Assembly: GCF_004795055.1 (NCBI RefSeq)
Contig: NZ_SSBJ01000056.1
Coordinates: 1 to 34,078, forward strand
Origin: Streptomyces sp. A1136
GTDB lineage: Bacteria > Actinomycetota > Actinomycetes > Streptomycetales > Streptomycetaceae
Length of the DNA stretch: 34,078 nt
Reading direction: 5' to 3'
Of this stretch, positions 16,650 to 24,606 are shown piece after piece (position 1 is the first letter of the stretch; every line of letters begins with the position of its first letter). The notes under the pieces were generated by a model. The model made no database searches and was not told the origin of the DNA. It saw only the letters and a list, made by a program, of their open reading frames with translations. A program made the position numbers and the translations under genes.

Positions 16650-17677
16650 TTCGCCTCCGCCCGCTTGCGGACCCATGCGTTGAGCAGCGTCGCGAGCAGC
16701 AGCATCGCGCCGAGGAAGAACTTGAACCAGTCCGGGTTCCACTGGGCGTAGACGATGCCGTTGCTGGTCATGCCGAAGATGAAGGCACCGACGGCCGAGC
16801 CGATGGCCGAGCCGTAACCGCCGGTCATCAGGCAGCCGCCGATGACAGCCGCGATGATGTACAGGAACTCGTTGCCGACGCCTTCGCCCGATTGGACGAC
16901 GTCGTAGGAGAAGAGGATGTGCTGCCCGGAGATCCAGGCACACAGGGCGACCCCCATGTAGAGGCCGATCCGCGTCTTGACCACCGGGACGCCGGTGGCA
17001 CGGGCCGCGTCCGCCCCGCCGCCGACCGCGAAGATCCAGTTGCCGGCGCGGGTGCGCAGCAGGAGCCAGGTGGCCAGCGCGACCAGGGCCAGCCACCACA
17101 GGATGGTGACCTTCAAGGTGACCGAGCCGACGTTCCACTGGGACGCGAACAGGGCCCGGGCCGAGGGGAAGCCCTCCATGTCGGCGATGGACTTGGTGGA
17201 GACCGAGCCGCTGATCAGCTTGGTGAAGCCGAGGTTCAAGCCGGTCAGCATCAGGAAGGTGCCCAGCGTGATGATGAAGCTGGGCAGCTTCGTGCGGGTC
17301 AGCATGAAGCCGTTGAAGAAGCCGATCGCGAGCGTGACCAGCAGGGACACCAGGACGCCGACCCAGACGTCGGCGGTCATCTGGTAGCTGAACATCGAGC
17401 TGATCAGTGCCGAGGTGGTGACCATGACGCCGGCGGACAGGTCGAACTCGCCGCCGATCATCAGCAGCGCGACCGGCACCGCCATGATCCCGATGGTGGA
17501 GGCCGAGTACAGGATCGTGCTGAGGCTGGAGGCCCGCAGGAAGCTGTCGGCGGCGAAGGAGAAGAAGACGAAGACGGCCGCGGCGCCGACGACCGCGCCG
17601 AGTTCGGGGCGGCCGAGGAGGCGGCGCACCAGGGAGGTGGGCGCGAGCCGTTCGTCGGCGAGGGCCGGTGCGCTCAT
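16646..17677 (-). CDS. Sugar ABC transporter permease, CUT2/RbsC family (FrcC-like)
   Basis: A 343-residue inner-membrane permease with about nine or ten predicted helices. It has the branched-chain-sugar permease signatures: GGEFDLSAGVMVTTSALISS, GFFNGFMLTRTKLPSFIITL and GTFLMLTGLNLGFTK, GGADAARATGVPV, and IIAAVIGGCLMTGGYGSAIG. These are typical of RbsC/XylH/FrcC proteins. The ATG at 17677 overlaps the binding-protein stop by 4 bp (ATGA) and the 3' end overlaps the ATPase by 4 bp. It forms the homodimeric pore of the importer (family knowledge). Confidence 0.93.
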
Positions 17678-18693
17678 CGGGTGCCCCGCTTGATGTACTC
17701 CTCCAGCTTGGCCGCCTCGGCGCCGGTGACGATCTGGGGGCCGGTGAGCACCGGGCGGCCGCCGCCGAGCACGTCGGCGTTGTAGCGGTTGAGCCACAGC
17801 AGGTCGACGGCCTGGTACCCCTGGAGGTAGGGCTGCTGGTCGACGGCGAAGCCGAGGGCGCCGGACTTCAGGTCGCGGGCCACGGACTCGTTCAGGTCGA
17901 AGGTGTCCACCTCCGCCTTGCTGCCCGCCGCGTCCTTGGCCTTGATCGCGGTGGGGGCGAAGGGGGCGCCGAGCGTGACGATCGAGTCGACGGACGGGTC
18001 GGCCTGGAGCTTGGCCTGGATGGCGGCCTGCACGGAAGGCATGTTGGTGCCTTCGACGTACAGGTTCTCCATGATCCCGCCGGACCCGCCGAAGGCCTTC
18101 TTCGCCCCGGCGCAGCGCTGCTCGTGGCCGACGTTGCCCTGCTCGTGCAGGACGCAGACGGCCTTCTTCCTGCCCCGCTTGCCCAGCTCGGCGCCGACGG
18201 CCTCGCCCGCGATCTGCTCGTCCTGGCCGATGTGGGTCAGGGCGCCGTACTCGGCGGACTGCGCCGATCCGGAGTTGACGGTCACCACCGGGATGCCGGC
18301 CTTGACGGCCTTGGCGATGACGTCCTTGAGGGCCTCGGGCTTGGCGAGGCTGACGATGATGCCGTCCACTTTCTGGTCGATGGCGTTCTGCACGTACTGG
18401 GCCTGCTGCTGGGCCTGGTCGTCGTGGGCGTAGACGAAGTTGATGTTGTCCTTCGCGGCGGCCTCCTTGGCGCCCTTCTGGACGATGTCCCAGAAGGTGT
18501 CGCCGTCGCCCGCGTGGGTGATCATCGCGAAGGTCCAGCGGGGCGTGTTCACGGCGGGCCGGCCCGCCTGGGCGCTCTTGGCCCGCTCCTCGGCGCGCTT
18601 GCCGCCCGTACTGCTGCAGCCCACGAGGGAGGCGCCCAGCACCGCCGCGAGCACGGCGCCCACGACGCGCACCCCTGTCCCAACCCTAGCCAC
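17674..18693 (-). CDS. Sugar-binding lipoprotein of CUT2 ABC importer (FrcB-like)
   Basis: An extracytoplasmic type-I periplasmic binding protein (RbsB/FrcB family). From the GTG at 18693 it has a 25-residue signal (VARVGTGVRVVGAVLAAVLG) and lipobox LVGC with Cys26, giving 339 residues. An ATG at 18759 in the same frame would make an unusually long Arg-rich n-region, so the shorter start is preferred, not proven. The mature part contains FAMITHAGDGDTFWDIVQKG, a run of Gln (DDQAQQQAQYVQNAIDQKV), DGIIVSLAKPEAL, GIPVVTVNSGS and GHEQRCAGAKKAF. These features are closest to proteins for fructose/ribose or inositol. It is the first gene of a five-gene coupled operon and is divergent from an inositol-dehydrogenase-like gene. 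Confidence 0.9.
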   Translation of the reverse strand: MARVGTGVRVVGAVLAAVLGASLVGCSSTGGKRAEERAKSAQAGRPAVNTPRWTFAMITHAGDGDTFWDIVQKGAKEAAAKDNINFVYAHDDQAQQQAQYVQNAIDQKVDGIIVSLAKPEALKDVIAKAVKAGIPVVTVNSGSAQSAEYGALTHIGQDEQIAGEAVGAELGKRGRKKAVCVLHEQGNVGHEQRCAGAKKAFGGSGGIMENLYVEGTNMPSVQAAIQAKLQADPSVDSIVTLGAPFAPTAIKAKDAAGSKAEVDTFDLNESVARDLKSGALGFAVDQQPYLQGYQAVDLLWLNRYNADVLGGGRPVLTGPQIVTGAEAAKLEEYIKRGTR

Positions 18694-18783
18694 GTCGCCG
18701 TGCCCTTCCCTTGTCCTGCGTCTCTTCGTCGTGCGCCCGTCGAGCGAATCGTCGTGCATCTCGTCCCCGTCACAGCCGATCGT

Positions 18784-18848
18784 CGCCAAAGCGGTCCATT
18801 CCGGTTCCAGCCGCCCAGTATCCGCCACAGCGGACCATGGGAGACCAT
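18784..18848. promoter_or_regulatory. Direct 16-bp repeats and GACCAT boxes between divergent sugar genes
   Basis: CGCCAAAGCGGTCCAT (18784-18799) and CGCCACAGCGGACCAT (18823-18838) agree at 14 of 16 positions, start-to-start 39 bp. A third short box GACCAT follows at 18843-18848. They lie between the sugar-transport operon (start 18693, minus) and the dehydrogenase (start 18903, plus), the place expected for a shared operator. No regulator gene is adjacent. Confidence 0.5.
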
Positions 18849-18867
18849 CGGGGCACTCCCGGGCAGA

Positions 18868-18903
18868 TTGACAGGTCCCCGGTGCGGGGTCACGTTGAGT
18901 GCA
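18868..18903 (+). promoter_or_regulatory. Candidate leaderless promoter of the Gfo/Idh/MocA gene
   Basis: A consensus -35 TTGACA (18868-18873) is followed after 17 bp by CACGTT (18891-18896), a weak -10. The ATG at 18903 lies 6 bp beyond the -10, and no Shine-Dalgarno sequence precedes it. Both suggest that transcription begins at the start codon. Confidence 0.4.
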
Positions 18904-19907
18904 TGCGCATCGGGATCATCGGGACGGGCCGGATCGGCTCGTTCCACGCGGCGGTCCTGGCCCGCCGGCCGGACGCCGGCTCGCTGCTGCTGGCCGACGC
19001 CGTCCCCGGGCGGGCCGCGCGGCTCGCGGACCGGCTCGGGGCCACCGCCGCGCCGAGCGTGGACCAGGTCTTCACCTGGGGCGTGGACGCCCTCGTCGTG
19101 TCCTGCGCGACGGAGGGGCACGCCGAGTTCGTCGTACGGGCGGTGCGCGGCGGGCTGCCGGTGTTCTGCGAGAAGCCGGTCGCCCCCGATCTGGGGCGGA
19201 CGCTGGCCGTGCTGCGCGAGGTCGGCGCGGCGCGCGGCGTGCTCCAGGTGGGTTTCATGCGCCGGTTCGACGCGGGGTACGCGGCCGCTCGGGCGCTCGT
19301 ACGTTCCGGCGCGCTGGGTCGGCTGCACACCGTACGGACGACCACCGCCGATCCGGCGCCGCCGCCGGCGGGGTACCTGCCGACCTCCGGGGGCCTGTAC
19401 CGGGACTGTCTGGTGCACGACTTCGACATGGTCCGCTGGGTGACCGGGCGCGAGGTGGCCGAGGTGTACGCGACCGGGTCGGACGCGGGCCTCCCGGCGT
19501 TCCGGGAGGCGGGCGACGTCCACACCGGCGCGGCCCTGCTCACCCTGGACGACGGCGCACTCGTCAGCAGCACCGGCACCAGGTGCAACGGCGCCGGGTA
19601 CGACGTGCGCATGGAGCTGGCCGGCGAGCTGGACCAGGTCTCCACCGGGCTGGACGACCGCACGCCCATCGCGTCGACCGAGCCGCACGGACCGCCCCCG
19701 GCGAGCAAGCCCTGGGCCGGGTTCCTGGAGCGGTTCGGCCCGGCCTACGAGGCGGAGCTGGCGGCCTTCGTACGGCTGGTGCGCGGCGAGGGCCCCAACC
19801 CGTGCGACGGCGGGGAGGCGCTCGCCGCGTTCCGGATCGCGGAGGCCTGCGAGCACTCGCGCCGGGAGCGGCGCCCGGTACGGCTGGAGGAGCTCCCGGA
19901 CCTGTGA
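18903..19907 (+). CDS. Gfo/Idh/MocA-family NAD(P)-dependent oxidoreductase, inositol 2-dehydrogenase-like
   Basis: A 334-residue sugar/polyol dehydrogenase. The Rossmann motif GIIGTGRIGSFHAAVLA is at the N-terminus, and CEKPVAP carries the conserved catalytic-region Lys91. RDCLVHDFDMVRW gives Asp168-x3-His172, the Asp/His pair seen in IolG-type myo-inositol dehydrogenases. Family members oxidise a ring hydroxyl of inositol or a related sugar with NAD(P). It is divergent from a CUT2 importer and ROK kinase, so these proteins may form one catabolic route for an inositol- or hexose-like compound (inference). The C-terminus carries a 26-bp tandem duplication spanning the stop codon. No ribosome binding site precedes the ATG, suggesting leaderless expression. 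Confidence 0.88.
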   Translation: MRIGIIGTGRIGSFHAAVLARRPDAGSLLLADAVPGRAARLADRLGATAAPSVDQVFTWGVDALVVSCATEGHAEFVVRAVRGGLPVFCEKPVAPDLGRTLAVLREVGAARGVLQVGFMRRFDAGYAAARALVRSGALGRLHTVRTTTADPAPPPAGYLPTSGGLYRDCLVHDFDMVRWVTGREVAEVYATGSDAGLPAFREAGDVHTGAALLTLDDGALVSSTGTRCNGAGYDVRMELAGELDQVSTGLDDRTPIASTEPHGPPPASKPWAGFLERFGPAYEAELAAFVRLVRGEGPNPCDGGEALAAFRIAEACEHSRRERRPVRLEELPDL

Positions 19908-19944
19908 CGGCCGGACGGGCTCCCGGACCTGTGACGGCCGGACG
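19892..19944. repeat. Tandem 26-bp duplication spanning the dehydrogenase stop codon
   Basis: Positions 19892-19917 and 19919-19944 are identical, with a period of 27 bp. The first copy contains the last sense codons and TGA (19905-19907). The second copy repeats the same codons and a second in-frame TGA (19932-19934). The period is a multiple of three, so loss of the first stop would add only nine residues. Confidence 0.9.
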
Positions 19945-20024
19945 TCCCGTGGCGGACGGCCCGGTCGCCGGGCGGCCCGCCGGGGGTCGGGTGATCGGCC
20001 GGGCGTCTTCGGCGATCCCACCGG

Positions 20025-20216
20025 CTACCAGCGCACCCGATGGCGCCGCACGCCCCGCACCATCGCGCCGGGTGTCCGCTCCGGCGGCCCTTCCTGGTCG
20101 GCGCGCGGGGTCGCCGGCTGTTCGGGGCGCGCCGTCCCCGCGTCCGGCAGGGTGTCGGTGGTCTGCCGGTTCTCGTCGCGGTCTTCGGCGATCGTACTGA
20201 GGTCCGGAATCGGCAT
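20025..20216 (-). CDS. Small hypothetical protein, 63 residues
   Basis: I do not recognise this protein. The N-terminal half is acidic (MPIPDLSTIAEDRDENRQTT) and the C-terminal half is basic (MVRGVRRHRVRW). Support: an AGGGTGA ribosome binding site 5 bp before the ATG, GC-rich third codon positions throughout, and its position 55 bp downstream of the EamA transporter gene on the same strand. No domain, signal or membrane segment is visible. Without it, 19908-20271 would contain no gene, only the tail of the tandem repeat. Confidence 0.55.
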   Translation of the reverse strand: MPIPDLSTIAEDRDENRQTTDTLPDAGTARPEQPATPRADQEGPPERTPGAMVRGVRRHRVRW

Positions 20217-20271
20217 GGGGTCACCCTAGACCGGCGGTTGACTCCGGACGGGGCGGCTTTCGGCCATTCGA

Positions 20272-21183
20272 TCAGCCTGCGGCGCGTCGGCCCCAGGCGG
20301 TGCCGGCGAGGACCAGCGCGGCCCCCACGAGACCGGCGGGGCCCGGCCGGTCCCCGCCGAGCGCGATCCCGGCGGCGGCCGCCCACAACGGCTCGGTGCC
20401 GAGCAGCAGGCTGACGCGGGAGGGGGAGGTGGCGCGTACGGCCCACATCTGCACGAAGAAGGCGAAGAGCGTGCACAGCAGGGACAGGAAGGCGAGTCCG
20501 GCCCACGCGGCGGGACCGAAGTCGGCGGCGGCCTCCCACGGGCTCGCGCCGGTGCCCGGCAGTGCGGCCAGGACGGCGAAGACCGCGACGGCGCCCGCAA
20601 GTTGGACGGTGGTGAGGGAGAGCGAGTCGGCGTCCTGGACGGCCTTGATCCGGGCCATCAACAGGACGTGCGCCGTCCGTGCGAGGGCGGCGCCGAGGAT
20701 GAGCAGGTCGCCGGCGCCGGGGGCGGTGAACCCGGCGCCCTGCGTCAGCAACACCACCCCGGTGACCGACAGGGCGGCGGCGCCGAGGAAACCGCGGGAG
20801 GGTCGGCTGCGGCGTACGGCGGCCTCGGCGAGCGGGGTGAAGATCATGGTCAGGCTGATGATCAGCCCGGCGTTGGTGGCGGAGGTGTGGACGACCCCGT
20901 AGGTCTCCAGCAGGAAGATCCCGCCCAGTACGAGCCCCAGGGCGCCCGCGCCGCGCAGTTGGGCCCCGGTGAGCGCCCGCAGCCGCCGCCGGCCGGCCAG
21001 GGCGAGCACCGGCAGCACGAGCGCGAACCGCAGCACGAGCACGGCCACCACGGTGTGCGCGGCGGTGATCCCCTTGGCCGCGAGGTAGCTGCCGCCCCAC
21101 ACGACGGCCACCAGCAGCACCGGCAGATCGGTGGGCCACGCCCGGCGGGGTGCGGCGGCGGGGACGGCGGCGAGTGCGGACAC
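20272..21183 (-). CDS. EamA/DMT-family transporter
   Basis: A 303-residue protein of the drug/metabolite transporter superfamily with ten predicted membrane helices in two EamA repeats. The first repeat has LLVAVVWGGSYLAAKGITA and VLRFALVLPVLALAGRR. The second begins GDLLILGAALARTAHVLLMA and ends with LLLGTEPLWAAAAGIALGG, the conserved Glu-Pro of EamA proteins. These are usually exporters of metabolites or amino acids, but the substrate is unknown. The GTG start at 21183 has a GGAG ribosome binding site 7 bp upstream. The 120-bp gap towards 21304 contains no gene. Confidence 0.9.
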   Translation of the reverse strand: MSALAAVPAAAPRRAWPTDLPVLLVAVVWGGSYLAAKGITAAHTVVAVLVLRFALVLPVLALAGRRRLRALTGAQLRGAGALGLVLGGIFLLETYGVVHTSATNAGLIISLTMIFTPLAEAAVRRSRPSRGFLGAAALSVTGVVLLTQGAGFTAPGAGDLLILGAALARTAHVLLMARIKAVQDADSLSLTTVQLAGAVAVFAVLAALPGTGASPWEAAADFGPAAWAGLAFLSLLCTLFAFFVQMWAVRATSPSRVSLLLGTEPLWAAAAGIALGGDRPGPAGLVGAALVLAGTAWGRRAAG

Positions 21184-21303
21184 GGGGTCTCCAGCGGCGG
21201 GAGGCGGGCGGAGACTTCGGCGGCTCCCTCGGGACGCGGCTCACCGTACCGGAGTGGATCACGGTGGGTCCACGTCGCCGTCCGGCCGCGGCTCGCTCCC
21301 CGG

Positions 21304-21921
21304 TCAGTCCGCGAAGGAGCCGAACGCCGCGCGGCCGGTCGGCCGGTAGGTGTGCAGGGCGATGCCGCCCGGGGTGGTGCGGTGGTCGGTCAGGGCGTAG
21401 GACGTCGGGAGGCCGCCCGTGGGGAACAGCCGGCGGCCCGCGCCGAGGAACACCGGGAACACCAGCAGGTTGATCTCGTCCACCAGGTCCCGGGCGAGCA
21501 GCCACTGCGCCAGTCGCCCGCTGCCGTGGACCTGGAGCTCTCCCTCCAGCCGGTCCTTGACGCGTACGACCTCGGCCTGGAGGTGTTCGCCGTCGACGAC
21601 GGTGGTGTTCTCCCACGCCGGTTCGCGCAGCGTGGTGGAGGCGACGTACTTCGGCAGGTGGTTGAGCCTGCTCGCGACGGGGTCCGCCGGGTCGTCGTGG
21701 TGGGGCCAGTAGCCGGCGAAGATGTCGTAGGTGCGCCGCCCGAGGAGGAACGCCTCGACCCTGTCGAAGATCTCCGTCACGAAGGCGCCCATGCCCTCGT
21801 CGGCGAAGGGCACGAGCCAACCGCCGTAGCGGAAGCCGTCGCTGGGGTCCTCCTCGGGCGCTCCGGGGGCCTGCATCACCCCGTCGAGGGTGAGGAAGGT
21901 GGTGAGGGTCAGCTTGCCCAT
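21304..21921 (-). CDS. RibD C-terminal/dihydrofolate reductase-like protein
   Basis: A 205-residue protein of the RibD-C/DHFR-like fold (YwjB/YyaP-type). The sequence has MGKLTLTTFLTLDGVMQAPG, FLLGRRTYDIFAGYWP, KYVASTTL, LQVHGSGRLAQWLL, VDEINLLVFPVFLGAGRRLF at expected spacing. The conserved GSGxLxQxLL and PVxLGxGxxLF motifs suggest NAD(P)H binding, but these solo proteins are rarely true folate enzymes and the substrate is unknown. The ATG is preceded by AAGGAG at 9 bp. A strong terminator hairpin separates it from the upstream allantoin operon, so it is probably transcribed on its own. Confidence 0.9.
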   Translation of the reverse strand: MGKLTLTTFLTLDGVMQAPGAPEEDPSDGFRYGGWLVPFADEGMGAFVTEIFDRVEAFLLGRRTYDIFAGYWPHHDDPADPVASRLNHLPKYVASTTLREPAWENTTVVDGEHLQAEVVRVKDRLEGELQVHGSGRLAQWLLARDLVDEINLLVFPVFLGAGRRLFPTGGLPTSYALTDHRTTPGGIALHTYRPTGRAAFGSFAD

Positions 21922-22072
21922 GGCTCCGCGCTCCTTGCTCGGTACGGTCGGGTCGTCTGCACCGTTCAGACTCCCGGGCCGTCCGGGACTCGTCGCCGCG
22001 GCGCGCGCGGGCCGGGCCCCCTTTCCCTCCGGTACCCGTCCGGCGGCTCCCGGTACGCGGCTCCCCCGTACG

Positions 22073-22109
22073 CCGAAGGGGCGCACCGACCGGCGGTGCG
22101 CCCCTTCGG
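22073..22109 (-). terminator. Terminator hairpin after alc
   Basis: A perfect 16-bp stem, arms CCGAAGGGGCGCACCG (22073-22088) and its complement (22094-22109), with a 5-nt loop. It lies 38 bp downstream of the alc stop on the minus strand, without a U-tract, the usual form in Streptomyces. Confidence 0.85.
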
Positions 22110-22147
22110 ACCGTGCGCCCGGGGGTGTCGGCCCCCGGGGTACGCGA

Positions 22148-23263
22148 TCAGCCGCCGAGTTCCTGGTGGCGGGCGGCGTGCGCGGCCGCGCCGGCCTCCG
22201 TCAGGGAACCGAACAGCCGCAGGCGGGAGAAGCCGCCGTCCGGGAAGATGTCGATGCGCACGTGCGTACCGACCGCCGGGGTGTCCAGCACGAAGCGGTG
22301 GTTGGTGTCGGGCTGCAGGCGGGTGCGCGGCAGGAATTCCGTCCACTCCCCCTCCTCGCCGGACTTGACGGACAGCGAGGCCCAGCCGGCCGAGTTGCCC
22401 TTGAGGTAGGCGGTGTCGATCTCGACGGCGCGGATCTCGGAGTCGGCGACCAGCCGGTAGCGGATCCAGTCGTTGCCGTTGTCACGGCGGCGCGCGGTCT
22501 CCCAACCGTCGTCCATCTTGCGGGAGCGGCCCGGGTTGATGGTGTTGGTCGGCGGGGAGTAGAAGCGGTTGGACGCGTCCTCGACCGAGCCGCCGTTCTC
22601 CAGGGCGACGACGTCGAACGTACCGAGCGCGGCGAGCCACTCGGGGTCCGGGCGGACCTCTCCGTAGACGCGCAGGCGGGCCACGCCGCCGTCCGGGTGC
22701 TGGTTCAGGCGCAGGTGCGTGAAGCGCTGCTCGACATCGATCTCGAAGCCGTTGGCCGCGTGGCCGCCGACGGGGGTGCGCTCGACGAGGGTCGTCCACT
22801 TGACGTCGTCGGAGAGCAGTTCCTCCGCGGTCGGGGAGCCCTCGACGGCGGCGGCCTGTACGGAGACGGCCTGCGGCATGTTGCCGCGGAAGTGGGCGGT
22901 GTCGACGACGATGCCGCGGATGACGCCGGGGGCGCCGAGGCGGATCAGGGCGTAGTCGTGGTCCTCGGCGGTGGGCCAGGGCTGCTCGGCCGAGACGCCC
23001 CGGCGGCGGCGGGTCTCCCAGCCGTCCATGACCTTGCCCTTGTGCCCGAAGTGCTCGGGGTCGAAGTGCGCGGGCTCCTCGATGAGCAGGTTCTCGCGCT
23101 CGGCGAAGAACTCGTCGTTGGCGGCGATGACACCGGCGCCGAGCGCACGCGCCGCGAGGTTCGCGTACTGGGTGAACGGGAAGTCCGCGGTGCGGTAGTC
23201 CGCGTACGGGTCGCCGCCCCCGTACGGGTTCGCGTTGCCGGTGAAGGAGGGAATCGCCGTCAC
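22148..23263 (-). CDS. alc: Allantoicase
   Basis: A 371-residue enzyme that hydrolyses allantoate to ureidoglycolate and urea in purine breakdown. It has the two-lobed allantoicase architecture, one beta-sandwich per half. The repeat is visible as KVMDGWETRRRRG near residue 78 and RKMDDGWETARRRDN near residue 249. Each is followed by an AHFRGNMPQAVSVQAAAV- or AYLKGNSAGWASLSV-type strand pair and by HLRLNQHPDGGVARLRVYG or RIDIFPDGGFSRLRLFG. The start GTG at 23263 lies 2 bp after the allB stop, so translation is likely coupled. It is the second gene of an allB-alc operon controlled by the divergent AllR-like regulator. Confidence 0.96.
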   Translation of the reverse strand: MTAIPSFTGNANPYGGGDPYADYRTADFPFTQYANLAARALGAGVIAANDEFFAERENLLIEEPAHFDPEHFGHKGKVMDGWETRRRRGVSAEQPWPTAEDHDYALIRLGAPGVIRGIVVDTAHFRGNMPQAVSVQAAAVEGSPTAEELLSDDVKWTTLVERTPVGGHAANGFEIDVEQRFTHLRLNQHPDGGVARLRVYGEVRPDPEWLAALGTFDVVALENGGSVEDASNRFYSPPTNTINPGRSRKMDDGWETARRRDNGNDWIRYRLVADSEIRAVEIDTAYLKGNSAGWASLSVKSGEEGEWTEFLPRTRLQPDTNHRFVLDTPAVGTHVRIDIFPDGGFSRLRLFGSLTEAGAAAHAARHQELGG

Positions 23264-23265
23264 AG

Positions 23266-24606
23266 TCAGTTCTGCCTTTCGAGAAGTCGGCCCGTGGGCC
23301 CGGTCGGGGTCCCGTGGTCGGCGATCTGCGTGCCGCGCAGCCAGGTGGACTTCACGACGCCGTGCAGGGTCTTGCCCGCGTACGCCGTGACCTGGTTGCG
23401 GTGGTGCAGGTGGGCCGGGTCCACGGTGAAGGTCTCTTCGGGGGCCAGCACCGCGAAGTCGGCGTCGCGACCGGCCTCGATGGCGCCCTTGGCCGCCAGT
23501 CCGGCCAGGGCCGCCGGTGCGGTGGACATCCAGCGCGTGACCTCTTCGAGGTTGTGGCCGCGCTTCCTCGCCTCGGTCCAGATCGCGGGCAGGCCCAGCT
23601 GGAGGGAGGAGATGCCGCCCCACGCGGTGGCGAAGTCGCCGGTCTTGAGGTCCGCGGTGGAGGGGGAGTGGTCGGAGACGATGCAGTCGATGGTGCCGGC
23701 GGCGAGCGCGTCCCACAGGAGGTCCTGGTTGGCGGCCTCGCGGATGGGCGGGCAGCACTTGAACTCGCTGGCGCCGTCGGGCACTTCCTCGGCGGTGAGG
23801 GTGAGGTAGTGCGGGCAGGACTCGACGGTGATCCGGACGCCCTCGGCCTTGGCGGCGGCGATCAGCGGCAGCGCGTCGGAGGAGGACAGGTGCAGGACGT
23901 GGACGCGCGCGTTCAGCCGCTTGGCCTGGGCGATGAGGTTCTCGATCGCGGTGTTCTCGGCGTCGCGCGGCCGCGAGGCGAGGAAGTCCGCGTACTTGGG
24001 ACCGTTCTTCTGCGGCGCCGACTCCAGGTGGTGCGGGTCCTCGGCGTGCACGATCATCAGCCCGCCGAACCCGGTGATCTCGGCGAGCGAGGTGGCCAGC
24101 TGCTCCTGGTCGAGCTCGGGGAACTCGTCCACGCCGGAGGGCGACAGGAAGCACTTGAAGCCGTAGACGCCGGCGTCGTGCAGGGGGCGCAGGTCCTTGA
24201 CGTTGTCGGGCAGCGCACCGCCCCAGAAGCCGACGTCGACGTGCGCCTTGCCGCGCGCGACGTCCTGCTTGATCCGCAGGTGGTCGACGGTCGTGGTCGG
24301 CGGCAGGGAGTTCAGGGGCATGTCGAGGATCGTGGTGATGCCCCCGGCCGCGGCGGCGCGGGTGGCCGTCCAGAAGCCCTCCCACTCGGTGCGGCCCGGG
24401 TCGTTCACGTGGACGTGGGTGTCCACCAGACCGGGGAGCAGGACGTCGTCCCCGAAGTCCTCCAGCCGGGCCCCGGCCGGTACTTCGGCCTCGTGCGGCA
24501 GTACGGCGACGATCTTCCCGGCGGCGACGGCTACCGAAGCGGCGCGCGTCCCCCCGGGGGTGATGACGCGAGTCGAGCGCAGTACCAGTTCCACGTCGTC
24601 GGACAC
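23266..24606 (-). CDS. allB: Allantoinase
   Basis: A 446-residue cyclic amidohydrolase that opens the allantoin ring to allantoate. The metal centre residues are in place: DTHVHVNDPG (His64, His66), GFKCFLSPSG (carbamylated Lys151), IVHAED (His188), VHVLHLSS (His239) and SDHSP (Asp312). The N-terminal beta-sandwich (VITPGGTRAASVAVAAGKI) and C-terminal KTLHGVVKSTWLRG are typical of allantoinase/dihydropyrimidinase. The GTG start has a GGGGAGG ribosome binding site. It is first in the allB-alc operon, divergent from the IclR-type regulator gene. A TTCCAC-containing element and an inverted repeat lie in its leader region. Confidence 0.96.
   Translation of the reverse strand: MSDDVELVLRSTRVITPGGTRAASVAVAAGKIVAVLPHEAEVPAGARLEDFGDDVLLPGLVDTHVHVNDPGRTEWEGFWTATRAAAAGGITTILDMPLNSLPPTTTVDHLRIKQDVARGKAHVDVGFWGGALPDNVKDLRPLHDAGVYGFKCFLSPSGVDEFPELDQEQLATSLAEITGFGGLMIVHAEDPHHLESAPQKNGPKYADFLASRPRDAENTAIENLIAQAKRLNARVHVLHLSSSDALPLIAAAKAEGVRITVESCPHYLTLTAEEVPDGASEFKCCPPIREAANQDLLWDALAAGTIDCIVSDHSPSTADLKTGDFATAWGGISSLQLGLPAIWTEARKRGHNLEEVTRWMSTAPAALAGLAAKGAIEAGRDADFAVLAPEETFTVDPAHLHHRNQVTAYAGKTLHGVVKSTWLRGTQIADHGTPTGPTGRLLERQN

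Noticed and set aside
22201..22799. Minus-strand frames of 94-105 codons inside alc in alternative phase
   Set aside because: They overlap the allantoicase reading frame in another phase, have no ribosome binding site and give Arg/Pro/Ala-rich sequence.
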